This document shows positions 45,002-53,726 of a stretch of 64,000 nucleotides of DNA, piece after piece. The DNA is from Cystobacter fuscus DSM 2262. Its GTDB lineage: Bacteria > Myxococcota > Myxococcia > Myxococcales > Myxococcaceae. The stretch covers positions 62,001 through 126,000 of the forward strand of contig NZ_ANAH02000028.1 of NCBI RefSeq assembly GCF_000335475.2. The letters run 5' to 3'. Under the pieces are notes generated by a model that did not search any database, was not told the DNA's origin, and was given only the letters and a program-made list of their open reading frames with translations. Positions within the stretch are counted from its first letter, which is position 1. Every line of letters begins with the position of its first letter. The position numbers and the translations under genes are program-made.

Positions 45002-48000
45002 ATGAAGGCGTCCGCCAGCGAGGCCTCCTCGCGCGAGCGCACCTCCGCCGCGGAGGTCCTCTCGGGAGGAGGCGACACGGGGGCGCTGCTGCGCGCCCTG
45101 GACTGGTCGAAGACTCCCCTGGGTCCCATCGAGTCCTGGCCCCAGAGCCTGCGCTCGGCCATCAGCATCTGCCTGGGCTCGGGCTTCCCCATCAACCTCT
45201 ACTGGGGCTCGGAATACGTGATGCTGTACAACGACGGCTACGCCCCCATCGCCGGAGGCAAGCACCCGTGGGCGCTCGGCCGGGGCGGGCGCGAGGTGTG
45301 GCCGGAGATCTGGGACTCCGTCGGCGAGTCGTTCGCGCGGGTGATGGCGACCGGCGAGGCGACGTACCTCGAGGACAGCCTCCTGCTCATGCACCGCCAT
45401 GGGTACACCGAGGAGTGCTACTTCAACTACTCCCTCAGCCCCATCCGGGGTGAGAGCGGCCGGGTCGAAGGCATCTTCAACGCGGTGATGGAGACGACCT
45501 ACCGGGTCATCAACGCGCGGCGCAACCAGGTGCTGCGCGAGCTGGGGGAGCGGGTGGTCCTGGCGCGCTCGGCCCGGGATGCCTGCACCCTGGCCGCGAG
45601 CACGCTGGGCTCGTCACTCGCGGACGTGACCTTCTGTGCGCTCTACCTCGTGGAGGACGGGTACTCCGACGCGCGGCTCGTCGCGGAGGCGGGACTTCCC
45701 GCGGGCTCCTTCCCCGCGCGGCTTCCGGTGGAGGAAGGGCCGCACGCTCCCTGGCCCCTGGCCGAGGCCCGGAACTCGGGCCGTGTGCAGCAGGTGGGGG
45801 GACTGTCCGAGCGGCTCGGCTTCGCTCCCCCCGGTGGCAACTGGCCGGAGCCCACGAACACGGCGCTGGTGGCCCCCTTCCTGCCGGGTGGAGCGGGCGA
45901 GGCGTCCGGGTTCCTCCTCATGGGCGCCAGCCCCCGCCGGGCCGTCGACGAGGACTACCTCCAGTTCGCCGAGCGCGCGGCGGCGCTCGTGGCCCGTGCC
46001 GTGTCGACCGCCACGGCGTTCGAGATCGAGCGCAAGCGGGCCGAGGCGCTCGCGGAGCTGGACCGGGCCAAAACGGTCTTCTTCTCCAACGTGAGTCACG
46101 AGTTCCGCACGCCGCTCACGCTGATGCTCGGTCCCACCGAGGACGCGCTCGCGTCGTCGGACCCGGTGCTGCGCGGCCCGGCGCTGGAGATGGTCCACCG
46201 CAACGAGCTGCGGTTGTTGAAGCTGGTCAACACGCTGCTCGACTTCAGCCGCATCGAGGCGGGCCGCATCGAGGCCTCCTTCGTCCCCATGGACCTGGCG
46301 GAGCTGACGCGCGAGCTGGCGAGCACCTTCCGCTCGGCGGTGGAGCGCGCCGGACTGCGCCTGGGCGTGGAGTGCGCGCCGCTGCCCGCGCCCGTCTACG
46401 TCGACCGCGACATGTGGGAGAAGATCGTGCTCAATCTCCTCTCCAACGCGCTCAAGTTCACGTTCGCCGGGGAGATCTCCGTGCGCCTGGAGGCCCGGGG
46501 CACGCACGTGGAGCTCACCATCCGCGACACGGGCACCGGCATCCCGCCCGAGTCGATGCCCAGGCTCTTCGAGCGCTTCCATCGCGTCCAGGGCGCGCGC
46601 TCGCGCACCCACGAGGGCAGTGGCATCGGCCTGGCGCTGGTGCGCGAGCTCGTGGCGCTGCATGGCGGCTCCGTCCGGGCCGAGAGCACCCTGGGCGAGG
46701 GCACCTCCTTCTTCGTCTCGCTGCCCATGGGGCACGCGCACCTGCCGCCCGAGCGCCTCGGGGCTCCCCGCGCGCTCGCCCCGACGAACTCCCGGGCCGA
46801 CGCCTATGTCGAGGAAGCGCTGCGCTGGGTGGGCGCCGAGGGTGGGCCGTCCTCCGCGCCGGTCCCCGCGTCCCCTGGGGAGCGCGCCCAACCCCTGCCC
46901 ACCGGGGGCGCCCGCATCCTGCTCGCCGACGACAACGCGGACATGCGCGAGTACGTCTCCCGGCTGCTGGGCGAGCGCTGGCGGGTGGAGGCGGTGGCGG
47001 ATGGCCGGCGGGCCCTGGAAGCCGCGCTGCGCGAGCCGCCCGAGCTGGTCCTCACGGACGTGATGATGCCGGGGCTGGATGGCTTCGGGCTCCTGCGCGC
47101 GCTCCGGGCCGAGGAGCGCACGCGCTCGGTGCCCGTCATCATGCTGTCCGCCCGTGCCGGCGAGGAGGCGCACGTGGAGGGCCTGGAGGCGGGCGCCGAT
47201 GACTACCTCATCAAGCCCTTCTCCGCGCGCGAGCTGCTGGCGCGCGTGGGCGCCCGGCTGGAGATCTCCCGGCTGCGCCGCGCCAACGAGGAGCAGGTCC
47301 GTCAGCTCAACGCGCAGCTCGAGCTCAAGGTGATCGAGCGCACCGCCCAGCTCCAGGAGTCCAACCAGGAGCTGGAGAGCTTCAGCTACTCGGTGAGCCA
47401 CGACCTGCGCGCGCCGCTGCGCCACATCCTGGGCTTCGCCGAGCTGCTCGGGAAGAGCGCCGGAGGGGGCCTCGACGACAAGTCGCGACGCTACCTGCGC
47501 ACCATCATGGAGTCGGCCCAGAAGGGCGGCCAGCTCGTGGATGATCTGCTCGCCTTCAGCCGCCTGGGGCGGGGCGAGCTCAAGCGCAGCCGGGTGGACC
47601 TGGTGCCCCTGGTGGACGACCTGCGCGCGGAGCTGGCTCCCGAGGCCGAGGGGCGCCGGGTGCTCTGGCACGTGGCGCCCCTGCCCCTGGTGCTGGGAGA
47701 CCCCGCGCTCTTGCGGCTGGTCCTCAAGAACCTGCTGTCCAACTGCCTCAAGTACACGCGGCCCCGGAGCGAGGCCCTCATCGAGCTGTACGCCGAGCAA
47801 TCCCCCCGCGAGGTGGTCATCCACGTGCGCGACAATGGCGTGGGCTTCGAGATGCAGTACGTGGACAAGCTCTTCGGCGTCTTCCAACGCCTGCACACGT
47901 CCGAACAGTTCGAGGGAACGGGAATCGGCCTGGCGAACGTGCGACGCATCATCTCCCGACACGGTGGCCGCGTCTGGGCCGAGGGGGCCGTGGACGAGGG

Positions 48001-48064
48001 AGCCACCTTCCATTTCACCCTGCCCAAGGCGAGCCCGCCCGAAGCGGAGACCTCCACGACATGA
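45002..48064 (+). CDS. Hybrid sensor histidine kinase (PAS-GAF-HK-REC-HK)
   Basis: 1020 aa from ATG 45002 (GGAG upstream); GTG 44936 is an alternative. Order: PAS-like domain (about 30-170, WPQSLRSAISICLGSGFP), GAF (about 185-340), first kinase with FFSNVSHEFRTPLTLMLG (His near 362) and HATPase (LNLLSNALKFTF, GSGIGLALV), receiver (about 637-755, RILLADDNADMREYV, phospho-Asp in LTDVMMPG near 685, IKPF), then a second kinase with ESFSYSVSHDLRAPLRHI (His near 796) and HATPase (KNLLSNCLKYTR, GTGIGLANV). No membrane helix. The HK-REC-HK order is unusual and suits an internal phosphorelay. Its stop overlaps the next start by 4 bp. Confidence 0.9.
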   Translation: MKASASEASSRERTSAAEVLSGGGDTGALLRALDWSKTPLGPIESWPQSLRSAISICLGSGFPINLYWGSEYVMLYNDGYAPIAGGKHPWALGRGGREVWPEIWDSVGESFARVMATGEATYLEDSLLLMHRHGYTEECYFNYSLSPIRGESGRVEGIFNAVMETTYRVINARRNQVLRELGERVVLARSARDACTLAASTLGSSLADVTFCALYLVEDGYSDARLVAEAGLPAGSFPARLPVEEGPHAPWPLAEARNSGRVQQVGGLSERLGFAPPGGNWPEPTNTALVAPFLPGGAGEASGFLLMGASPRRAVDEDYLQFAERAAALVARAVSTATAFEIERKRAEALAELDRAKTVFFSNVSHEFRTPLTLMLGPTEDALASSDPVLRGPALEMVHRNELRLLKLVNTLLDFSRIEAGRIEASFVPMDLAELTRELASTFRSAVERAGLRLGVECAPLPAPVYVDRDMWEKIVLNLLSNALKFTFAGEISVRLEARGTHVELTIRDTGTGIPPESMPRLFERFHRVQGARSRTHEGSGIGLALVRELVALHGGSVRAESTLGEGTSFFVSLPMGHAHLPPERLGAPRALAPTNSRADAYVEEALRWVGAEGGPSSAPVPASPGERAQPLPTGGARILLADDNADMREYVSRLLGERWRVEAVADGRRALEAALREPPELVLTDVMMPGLDGFGLLRALRAEERTRSVPVIMLSARAGEEAHVEGLEAGADDYLIKPFSARELLARVGARLEISRLRRANEEQVRQLNAQLELKVIERTAQLQESNQELESFSYSVSHDLRAPLRHILGFAELLGKSAGGGLDDKSRRYLRTIMESAQKGGQLVDDLLAFSRLGRGELKRSRVDLVPLVDDLRAELAPEAEGRRVLWHVAPLPLVLGDPALLRLVLKNLLSNCLKYTRPRSEALIELYAEQSPREVVIHVRDNGVGFEMQYVDKLFGVFQRLHTSEQFEGTGIGLANVRRIISRHGGRVWAEGAVDEGATFHFTLPKASPPEAETSTT

Positions 48065-48519
48065 GCAACCTCAAGCGAATCCTTCTCGTCGAGGACAGTG
48101 ACAACGACGTGCAGTTGACCCTCGCCGCCCTCGAGGAGACGCACCTGGCCAACGAGGTGGACGTGGTCAAGGACGGCCAGCAGGCGATCGACTACCTCTT
48201 CCGCCGCGGGTCCTTCACGGCACGGGGCGAGGAGCACCCGGCGGTGGTGCTGCTGGACCTGAAGCTGCCCAAGTTGAATGGCCTCGAGGTGCTCGCCCGG
48301 CTCAAGGGCGATCCCGAGCTCAAGACGATTCCCGTGGTGATGCTCACTTCGTCCCGGGAGGAGCCGGACCTCAAGCGCGCCTATGGTCTGGGCGTCAACG
48401 CCTACGTGGTGAAGCCCGTGGGCTTCAACGCCTTCACCTCCGCGCTCAAGGAGCTGGGACTGTTCTGGGCCATCCTCAACGAGCCACCTCCGGGCACGGT
48501 GCGCAAGGACAGCCACTGA
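48061..48519 (+). CDS. Single-domain response regulator (Rcp1/CheY-like)
   Basis: 152 aa, receiver only: acidic pocket ILLVEDSDNDVQ, phospho-Asp in VVLLDLKLPKLNG (about residue 64), Thr in VVMLTSS, Lys in YVVKPV. The loop IDYLFRRGSF is typical of Rcp1-type regulators partnered with phytochrome-class kinases. No output domain, so it probably relays phosphate between the flanking hybrid kinases. It overlaps both neighbours (ATGA at 48061, TGATG at 48519), indicating strict co-translation. Confidence 0.93.
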   Translation: MSNLKRILLVEDSDNDVQLTLAALEETHLANEVDVVKDGQQAIDYLFRRGSFTARGEEHPAVVLLDLKLPKLNGLEVLARLKGDPELKTIPVVMLTSSREEPDLKRAYGLGVNAYVVKPVGFNAFTSALKELGLFWAILNEPPPGTVRKDSH

Positions 48520-51077
48520 TGCGCGTCCCGGACCCGGAGGACTCCGCGCGGGCTCCGTCCAGGACGGGGCGCCCGCTCGCCGTGCTGATGCTGGAGGACA
48601 GCGCGCTGGACGCCGAGCTCATCCAGGCCCGCCTGGAGGACGGAGGCCTGAAGGCTCACGTGGTGCGGGTGGACACCCAGGAGGCGTTCACCGCCGCGCT
48701 CGGCCGTGAGCGCTTCGATGTCATCCTCTGCGACTACAGTGTCCCGGGCTTTGGCGGCACCGACGCGCTCGCCACGGCGCGCCAGGCCTGCCCCGACACG
48801 CCCTTCCTCTTCGTCTCGGGCGCGCTGGGCGAGGACCGGGCCATCGAGCTGCTCAAGAGCGGCGCCACGGACTACGTCCTCAAGGACCGGCTCGAGCGCC
48901 TGGTGCCCAGTGTCGAGCGCGCCCTGCGCGAGGCCCAGGGCACGCTCGAGCGCGAGCGCGCCGAGGTGGCGCTGCGTCAGTCCGAGGAGCGCTACCGCCT
49001 GGCCACCCTGGCCACCTCGGACGCCGTCTGGGATTGGGACCTGCTCACCCACGTGGTGCAGTGGAACGACGCCGTGGAGACGCTCTTCGGCTACTCGAGG
49101 GAGGAGATCCGCCAGGACGTCTTCTGGTGGGAGAAGGCCATCCACCCCGAGGACCGTGAGCGCGTGAAGCGGGGCATCGAGATCGCCGTCCACTCGGGGG
49201 CGCGGCGCTGGCAGGAGGAGTTCCGCTTCCGCCGCAAGGATGGCCGCTACACCCACGTGGTGGACCGGGGCCACGTCTCCCATGACGCCTCGGGCCGGCC
49301 GGTGCGCATGGTGGGCGTGATGCAGGACATCTCCGCGCAGAAGGAGGTGGAGGCGGTGCTGTCGCGCCAGGCCCGCCTCGGCCAGTTGATGGCGGACGTG
49401 GGGCTGGCGCTCACCCGGGGCACGCACCGGCGGGACATGCTGGGGCGGTGTGTCGAGGCCCTGTCCCGGCACCTGGACGCGGCGCTCGCCCGGGTGTGGT
49501 TGCTCGAGGAGTCCGTGGAGCTGCTCGTGCCCGAGGCCAGCGCGGGCACGTGCGCTCCGCCCGAGGAGCTGTTCGGCCAGGTGCCGCTCGGCGCGCCGCT
49601 GCTGGTGGGCCGTCTGGCCCGGACGCACACACCCGTCGTGTTCACCCCCCCGGGGGAGGGGGCGCGGGAGGCGGAACTGGAGTGGGTGGAGCGCGAGGGC
49701 CTGGGGGGCTTCGTGGGCCATCCGCTGCGCGTGGGGAACAAGACGCTGGGCGTGGTGGTGGTGGTGGCACGCAACCCCTTCACCCAGGGCTGCCTCGACA
49801 CCCTCCATCACGCCGCGGACAGCATCGCCCTGGGGCTGGAGCGGCTGCGCGCCGAGGAGGACGCCGCGCGCCTGTTCGCCGGAGAGAAGGCCGCGCGCAC
49901 CGCCGCCGAGGAGGCCAGCCGCCTCAAGGATGAATTCCTCGCCACGGTGAGCCATGAGCTGCGCACCCCCCTCACCGCCATGCTCGGCTGGGTGCGCCTG
50001 TTGCGCATGGGCGGCCTGTCCGGGGACAAGCGCGAGCGCGCCCTGGAGACCGTGGAGCGCAACGCACGCGCCCAGGCCCAGCTCATCGAGGATCTGCTCG
50101 ACGTGAGCCGCATCATGTTGGGCAAGCTCAAGCTGGACGTGGTGCCGGTGGAGTTCTCGTCCGTGGTGGCGCAGGCGCTCGAGGTGGTGCGCCCCGCCGC
50201 GGATGCGAAGAACATCCAGGTGCGGCTCGTGCTCGACGCCTCGTGCCGGGTGATGGGCGACGCGCAGCGGCTGCAACAGGTGGCGTGGAACCTGCTCGCC
50301 AACGCGGTGAAGTTCACGCCCCCGTCGGGCCAGGTGTGGGTGGAGATGGCGCGGCGCGGCGCGTTGGTGCACCTCACCGTGACGGACACCGGCGAGGGCA
50401 TTTCCCCGGACTTCCTGCCGCATGTCTTCGAGCGCTTCCGTCAGGCCGATGGCAGCACCACGCGCAGGTTCGGCGGGCTCGGCCTGGGCCTGTCCATCGT
50501 GCGCCACCTGGTGGAGATGCATGGGGGCACGGTGGCCGTCGCCAGCGAGGGCGTGGGCCGGGGGGCCACCTTCACGGTGGACCTGCCCGAGGCCTCGTCC
50601 TCACGCCGGGCGAACACCCCGCTCCCCGGCGACACGCGGCTGGAGCGGGCTCGGGCCTCCGAGTCCTGTCCTCCCGAACTCGTCGGCCTGCACGTGCTCG
50701 TGGTGGAGGAGGACGCGGACACCCGGGAGCTGCTGCGCACGTGGCTGGAGTCCTGTCAGGCCCGTGTCTCGGTGGCCGCCTCCGCCCGCGAGGCCCTGGA
50801 GGCGCTCGCGCGCCTGTCCCCCGACGTCCTGCTGTCCGACCTGGAAGGGCCGGGAGGCGAGGGCGAGGCCCTCATCCGGTGGGTGCGCTCCCTTCCCCTG
50901 GAAGCCGGAGGCGGCATCCCCGCGGCGGCCCTCACCGCCTTCGCTCTCGCGGAGGACCGCACACGGGTGCTGCGCGCCGGCTTCAACAGCCACGTGCCCA
51001 AGCCCGTGGATCCGCTCGAGTTGTTCGCCGTCCTGGCCTCCCTCTCCGGACGGGGCGGCCGGGGTGGCGCGCGGTGA
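48519..51077 (+). CDS. Hybrid sensor histidine kinase (REC-PAS-GAF-HK-REC)
   Basis: 852 aa. N-terminal receiver (about 25-145; LMLEDSALDAELI, ILCDYSVPGFGG, YVLKDR), PAS with PAC (about 155-280, SDAVWDWDLLTHVVQWNDAV), GAF (about 290-450), HisKA (EFLATVSHELRTPLTAMLG), HATPase (WNLLANAVKFTP, DTGEGISP, GLGLGLSIV) and a C-terminal receiver (about 725-845; LVVEEDADTREL, LLSDLEGPGGEG, HVPKPVDP). The N-terminal receiver suggests it is activated by phosphotransfer from the kinase and regulator encoded upstream. No DNA-binding output is visible. Confidence 0.92.
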   Translation: MRVPDPEDSARAPSRTGRPLAVLMLEDSALDAELIQARLEDGGLKAHVVRVDTQEAFTAALGRERFDVILCDYSVPGFGGTDALATARQACPDTPFLFVSGALGEDRAIELLKSGATDYVLKDRLERLVPSVERALREAQGTLERERAEVALRQSEERYRLATLATSDAVWDWDLLTHVVQWNDAVETLFGYSREEIRQDVFWWEKAIHPEDRERVKRGIEIAVHSGARRWQEEFRFRRKDGRYTHVVDRGHVSHDASGRPVRMVGVMQDISAQKEVEAVLSRQARLGQLMADVGLALTRGTHRRDMLGRCVEALSRHLDAALARVWLLEESVELLVPEASAGTCAPPEELFGQVPLGAPLLVGRLARTHTPVVFTPPGEGAREAELEWVEREGLGGFVGHPLRVGNKTLGVVVVVARNPFTQGCLDTLHHAADSIALGLERLRAEEDAARLFAGEKAARTAAEEASRLKDEFLATVSHELRTPLTAMLGWVRLLRMGGLSGDKRERALETVERNARAQAQLIEDLLDVSRIMLGKLKLDVVPVEFSSVVAQALEVVRPAADAKNIQVRLVLDASCRVMGDAQRLQQVAWNLLANAVKFTPPSGQVWVEMARRGALVHLTVTDTGEGISPDFLPHVFERFRQADGSTTRRFGGLGLGLSIVRHLVEMHGGTVAVASEGVGRGATFTVDLPEASSSRRANTPLPGDTRLERARASESCPPELVGLHVLVVEEDADTRELLRTWLESCQARVSVAASAREALEALARLSPDVLLSDLEGPGGEGEALIRWVRSLPLEAGGGIPAAALTAFALAEDRTRVLRAGFNSHVPKPVDPLELFAVLASLSGRGGRGGAR

Positions 51078-51090
51078 GCCGCTCAACCCC

Positions 51091-51813
51091 TCAGCCGCTC
51101 TGGAGCATGAACCGCGGGGGCTCGGCGTGCGCCTCGGGCCGCGCTCCTTCCGCGCGCAGGCGCGCCTCGGTGAGCACCCGCGCCTCCACACAGATGTCCG
51201 TGCCGAGGAAGTCCCGGCCGAGCCGCGCCGCCGCCACGCCCACCGAGCCCGAGCCCATGAACGGGTCCACCACCACGTCCCCGGGCTCGCTGCTCTGGCG
51301 GATGAGCACCTCGCTCAAGCCGGCGGGCTTCTCCGTCGGGTAGCCCCGGTGGATGCGCGGCACGCTCAGCACGTCCGCCACGCCCAGGTCGCTCAAGCGC
51401 CGCCGGCCCTTCTCGAAGAAGAGGATGAACTCGTAGCGCGCCCGGTAGTGGTAGCCCATTCCAATGTGCTGCTTGTCCCACACGAGCGGCTTCCAGAACC
51501 GGAAGCCCGCGGCCTCCGCGAGCGGCCGGGCGATGAACATCGTCTCCGCGTCACAGAAGAGATAGAAGTGCGAGTCGCGCTTCATCACCCGCCACAGCCC
51601 CTGGAACAGCTCCGGGAAGCGCGCGTTCGGGAAGATGGGGAACCAGGCGTTGGTCGAGCCCTTGCCCCGCTTGAGGCGCGTCGTGGTGCCCACCGCGCGG
51701 TGCTTCTCCAGGGACTCGTAGGCGGGATCCGTGATGACGAGATCGACCGAGGCCGCCGGGAGGGTCCGGAGCCATTCGACGGCGTCACCGTGCGCGAGGC
51801 GGTAGTGGGACAT
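51091..51813 (-). CDS. DNA methyltransferase (N6-adenine or N4-cytosine), orphan
   Basis: 240 aa from ATG 51813. Beta-class order: catalytic motif IV ITDPAYESLE near residue 30 and SAM-binding motif I VVDPFMGSGSVGVAAARLG near residue 190. The motif is DPAY where most have DPPY. The region VWDKQHIGMGYHYRARYEFI matches the type found in phage and bacterial orphan methyltransferases. No restriction endonuclease gene adjoins it, so a regulatory or epigenetic role, or a remnant of a modification system, is likely. Convergent with the hybrid kinase (13 bp). Confidence 0.88.
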   Translation of the reverse strand: MSHYRLAHGDAVEWLRTLPAASVDLVITDPAYESLEKHRAVGTTTRLKRGKGSTNAWFPIFPNARFPELFQGLWRVMKRDSHFYLFCDAETMFIARPLAEAAGFRFWKPLVWDKQHIGMGYHYRARYEFILFFEKGRRRLSDLGVADVLSVPRIHRGYPTEKPAGLSEVLIRQSSEPGDVVVDPFMGSGSVGVAAARLGRDFLGTDICVEARVLTEARLRAEGARPEAHAEPPRFMLQSG

Positions 51814-52300
51814 GGGGTCTCGTCTGGCCCGAGGGCGCCAGCAGGCCGGGACTATGACCCCTGCCTCTGACACCCCCCCTTCCGCGACGGGGGCATGGGT
51901 TGCGTGACACCCGCCTCCCGTGGGGACGCGACTGTCCCCACTCCGACACCCGTCCAGCCCCTGCCCACGGGATTCCTCGCGCAACCCCCCTCCCAGCCCC
52001 CTTCTCCGTCCACCACCCGCCATGTCCTCCTCCGAGTGCCCACCCTCGGGGTGACATATGACCCGCTGGGTCCTCCTCCACTCCGCCTCAAGCTGCCCTG
52101 CTGGGGGGGGCAGTTGTTCATGGACCCACGTCCGGAGCTCCCCGGTTACAGCCACGCTCATCGCTTTACCGTCGCCTTGCTTTCCCGAGGGGGATTTCCC
52201 CTCCTGGCCCGGCCCATGCAATCAAATCAATACATTCAAGGATTAGCCGACTAGCAGGCGAGTTCTGTGAAAACCCCGATGGATGCCAGCGAGGAAGACC
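51814..52300. other. Long intergenic region before the P450-like gene
   Basis: Nearly 490 bp without a credible gene; short open frames here have no family-like features. Composition is C-rich on the plus strand, then turns AT-rich at about 52218-52258 (CAATCAAATCAATACATTC), the probable promoter zone for the P450-like gene. Confidence 0.5.
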
Positions 52301-53524
52301 ATGTCGATTGCGGCCCGTCAGCCCCACTCCAGTCCGCTCGAGAGCGAGACCCTGTTCGATCCGACGCCGCGCCGGGCGCTGGGGGAAGAGGAGCCGGTGA
52401 CCTGGTCGGAGGCGTCACGGGGCTGGATCATCCGCGGGCACGAGGACGTGCTGGGCTGCCTGCGCGACTCGAGGCTGGGAGCCTCGTATGAGGATGTGCT
52501 CGACGTGCGGCTGCGGGGGCTGAGCCCCGAGCTGGCCGGGGCCTTGCGCGAGACGTTCGCCGCGCATCCGTGGGATGGGCGCGAGGCCACGCCGCTGCGC
52601 CGTCAGGCCGCTCCGGGCTTCACGCCCCAGGTGCTCGACGCCTGTCGTCCGGTCATCCGCGGCCTCGCGACGCGGTTGGTGCGGCGGGGAGGGCAGGACC
52701 GGATGGACGTGGTGCGGGCCGTGTGCGCGCCCCTGCCCGCGCTCGTGCTCGCGGAGGTGTTCGCCCTCGCCGAGCGGGACCGGGAGCCCTTCCTCGCCTG
52801 GGCATGGCAGCTCGCGGACTTCCACTCACCGGCCGCGGACGCGGATCGGGGCGCCCTGGCGCGGGCGGCCCTGGGGGCGGCGCGTGGCTTTCTCTCCTGG
52901 CTCACCCCCCTGCTCGAGGAGCGGCGCCGGGCTCCCGGCGGGGATCTGCTCAGCCGGATGCTCCAGGTCGAGCAGCCGGGAGCGCGCACCGCGGTGCAGC
53001 GGGTGTCCACGCTCGCCCTGCTGCTCGTCTGCGAGCTCGGGTTCGTGACGGATCAGCTCGGCAATGTGTTGCATGAGGTCCTCGCGCGTCCCGAGCTCTG
53101 GCGCATGCTCCGGGTGGATCGCTCGAGGATCCGCCCGGCCGTGGAGGAGGCGCTGCGCTTCCAGCCCGCGCGGCCCGTGCTGTACCGCGCCGTCGGGGAG
53201 ACCCTCACGCTGCGTGGGCGCACCCTGCGACCGGGCGAGGTGGTGTTCCTGGACGTGGCCACCGCCAATCGGGATTCCCAGGTCTTCACCACGCCGGAGC
53301 GCTTCGATCTCCACCGGGACGCCGCCCGGCAGAAGCACGTGACGTTTGGCTTCGGGCTGCACCACCGTCTGGACGCGGGGCTCATCCGTCACCAGTTGGA
53401 GTGCGTCCTCGAGGTGCTGCTGGAGGAGTTCCCCGGCCTGCGCCTGGACGAGGAGCGCCCGCCCCGGCTCAAGCGCCACGGTCCGCTGGTGCGAGGCTTC
53501 GAGACCCTGCCCGTGCGGTGGTGA
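52301..53524 (+). CDS. Cytochrome P450-like protein lacking the heme-ligand cysteine
   Basis: 407 aa from ATG 52301 with GAGGAAG upstream. It has the P450 layout: K-helix ExxR (EEALRF), ANRDSQVF in place of the usual ANRDP, and the heme-loop frame VTFGFGLHHRLDAGLIR. The canonical loop is FGxGxHxCLGAxLAR; here the Cys is Arg356 (codon CGT, 53366-53368) and the following Gly is Asp358. The I-helix AGxxTT oxygen-activation motif is also altered to CELGFVT. The fold is therefore probably kept but thiolate-ligated heme chemistry is not possible. It may be a pseudoenzyme or scaffold, or an early-stage pseudogene with an intact frame. The full length argues for selection. The next gene, mmsA, is 202 bp downstream. 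Confidence 0.85.
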   Translation: MSIAARQPHSSPLESETLFDPTPRRALGEEEPVTWSEASRGWIIRGHEDVLGCLRDSRLGASYEDVLDVRLRGLSPELAGALRETFAAHPWDGREATPLRRQAAPGFTPQVLDACRPVIRGLATRLVRRGGQDRMDVVRAVCAPLPALVLAEVFALAERDREPFLAWAWQLADFHSPAADADRGALARAALGAARGFLSWLTPLLEERRRAPGGDLLSRMLQVEQPGARTAVQRVSTLALLLVCELGFVTDQLGNVLHEVLARPELWRMLRVDRSRIRPAVEEALRFQPARPVLYRAVGETLTLRGRTLRPGEVVFLDVATANRDSQVFTTPERFDLHRDAARQKHVTFGFGLHHRLDAGLIRHQLECVLEVLLEEFPGLRLDEERPPRLKRHGPLVRGFETLPVRW

Positions 53525-53726
53525 CGAGCCCCGGGGGGGGACGGGGCCCTTGTCTGGCGGCAGGCCAGGGGAGCGTGCACGAGCCGATGCCGGGCATGCC
53601 CCGCGGGACGGGAGGCTGTCGGTTAACATACCTCTCAGGGGCCCGGATCCGGGGTGGATTTCAGGTCGGGCTGGACCTCCTGCTAGGCTGCGATTTCCAG
53701 ACATCCTCGTCGCCGTGGGGGAATGC

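Noticed and set aside
51895-52254. Small genes in the long gap before the P450-like gene
   Set aside because: The frames are proline/serine-rich, lack ribosome sites and show no recognisable domain.
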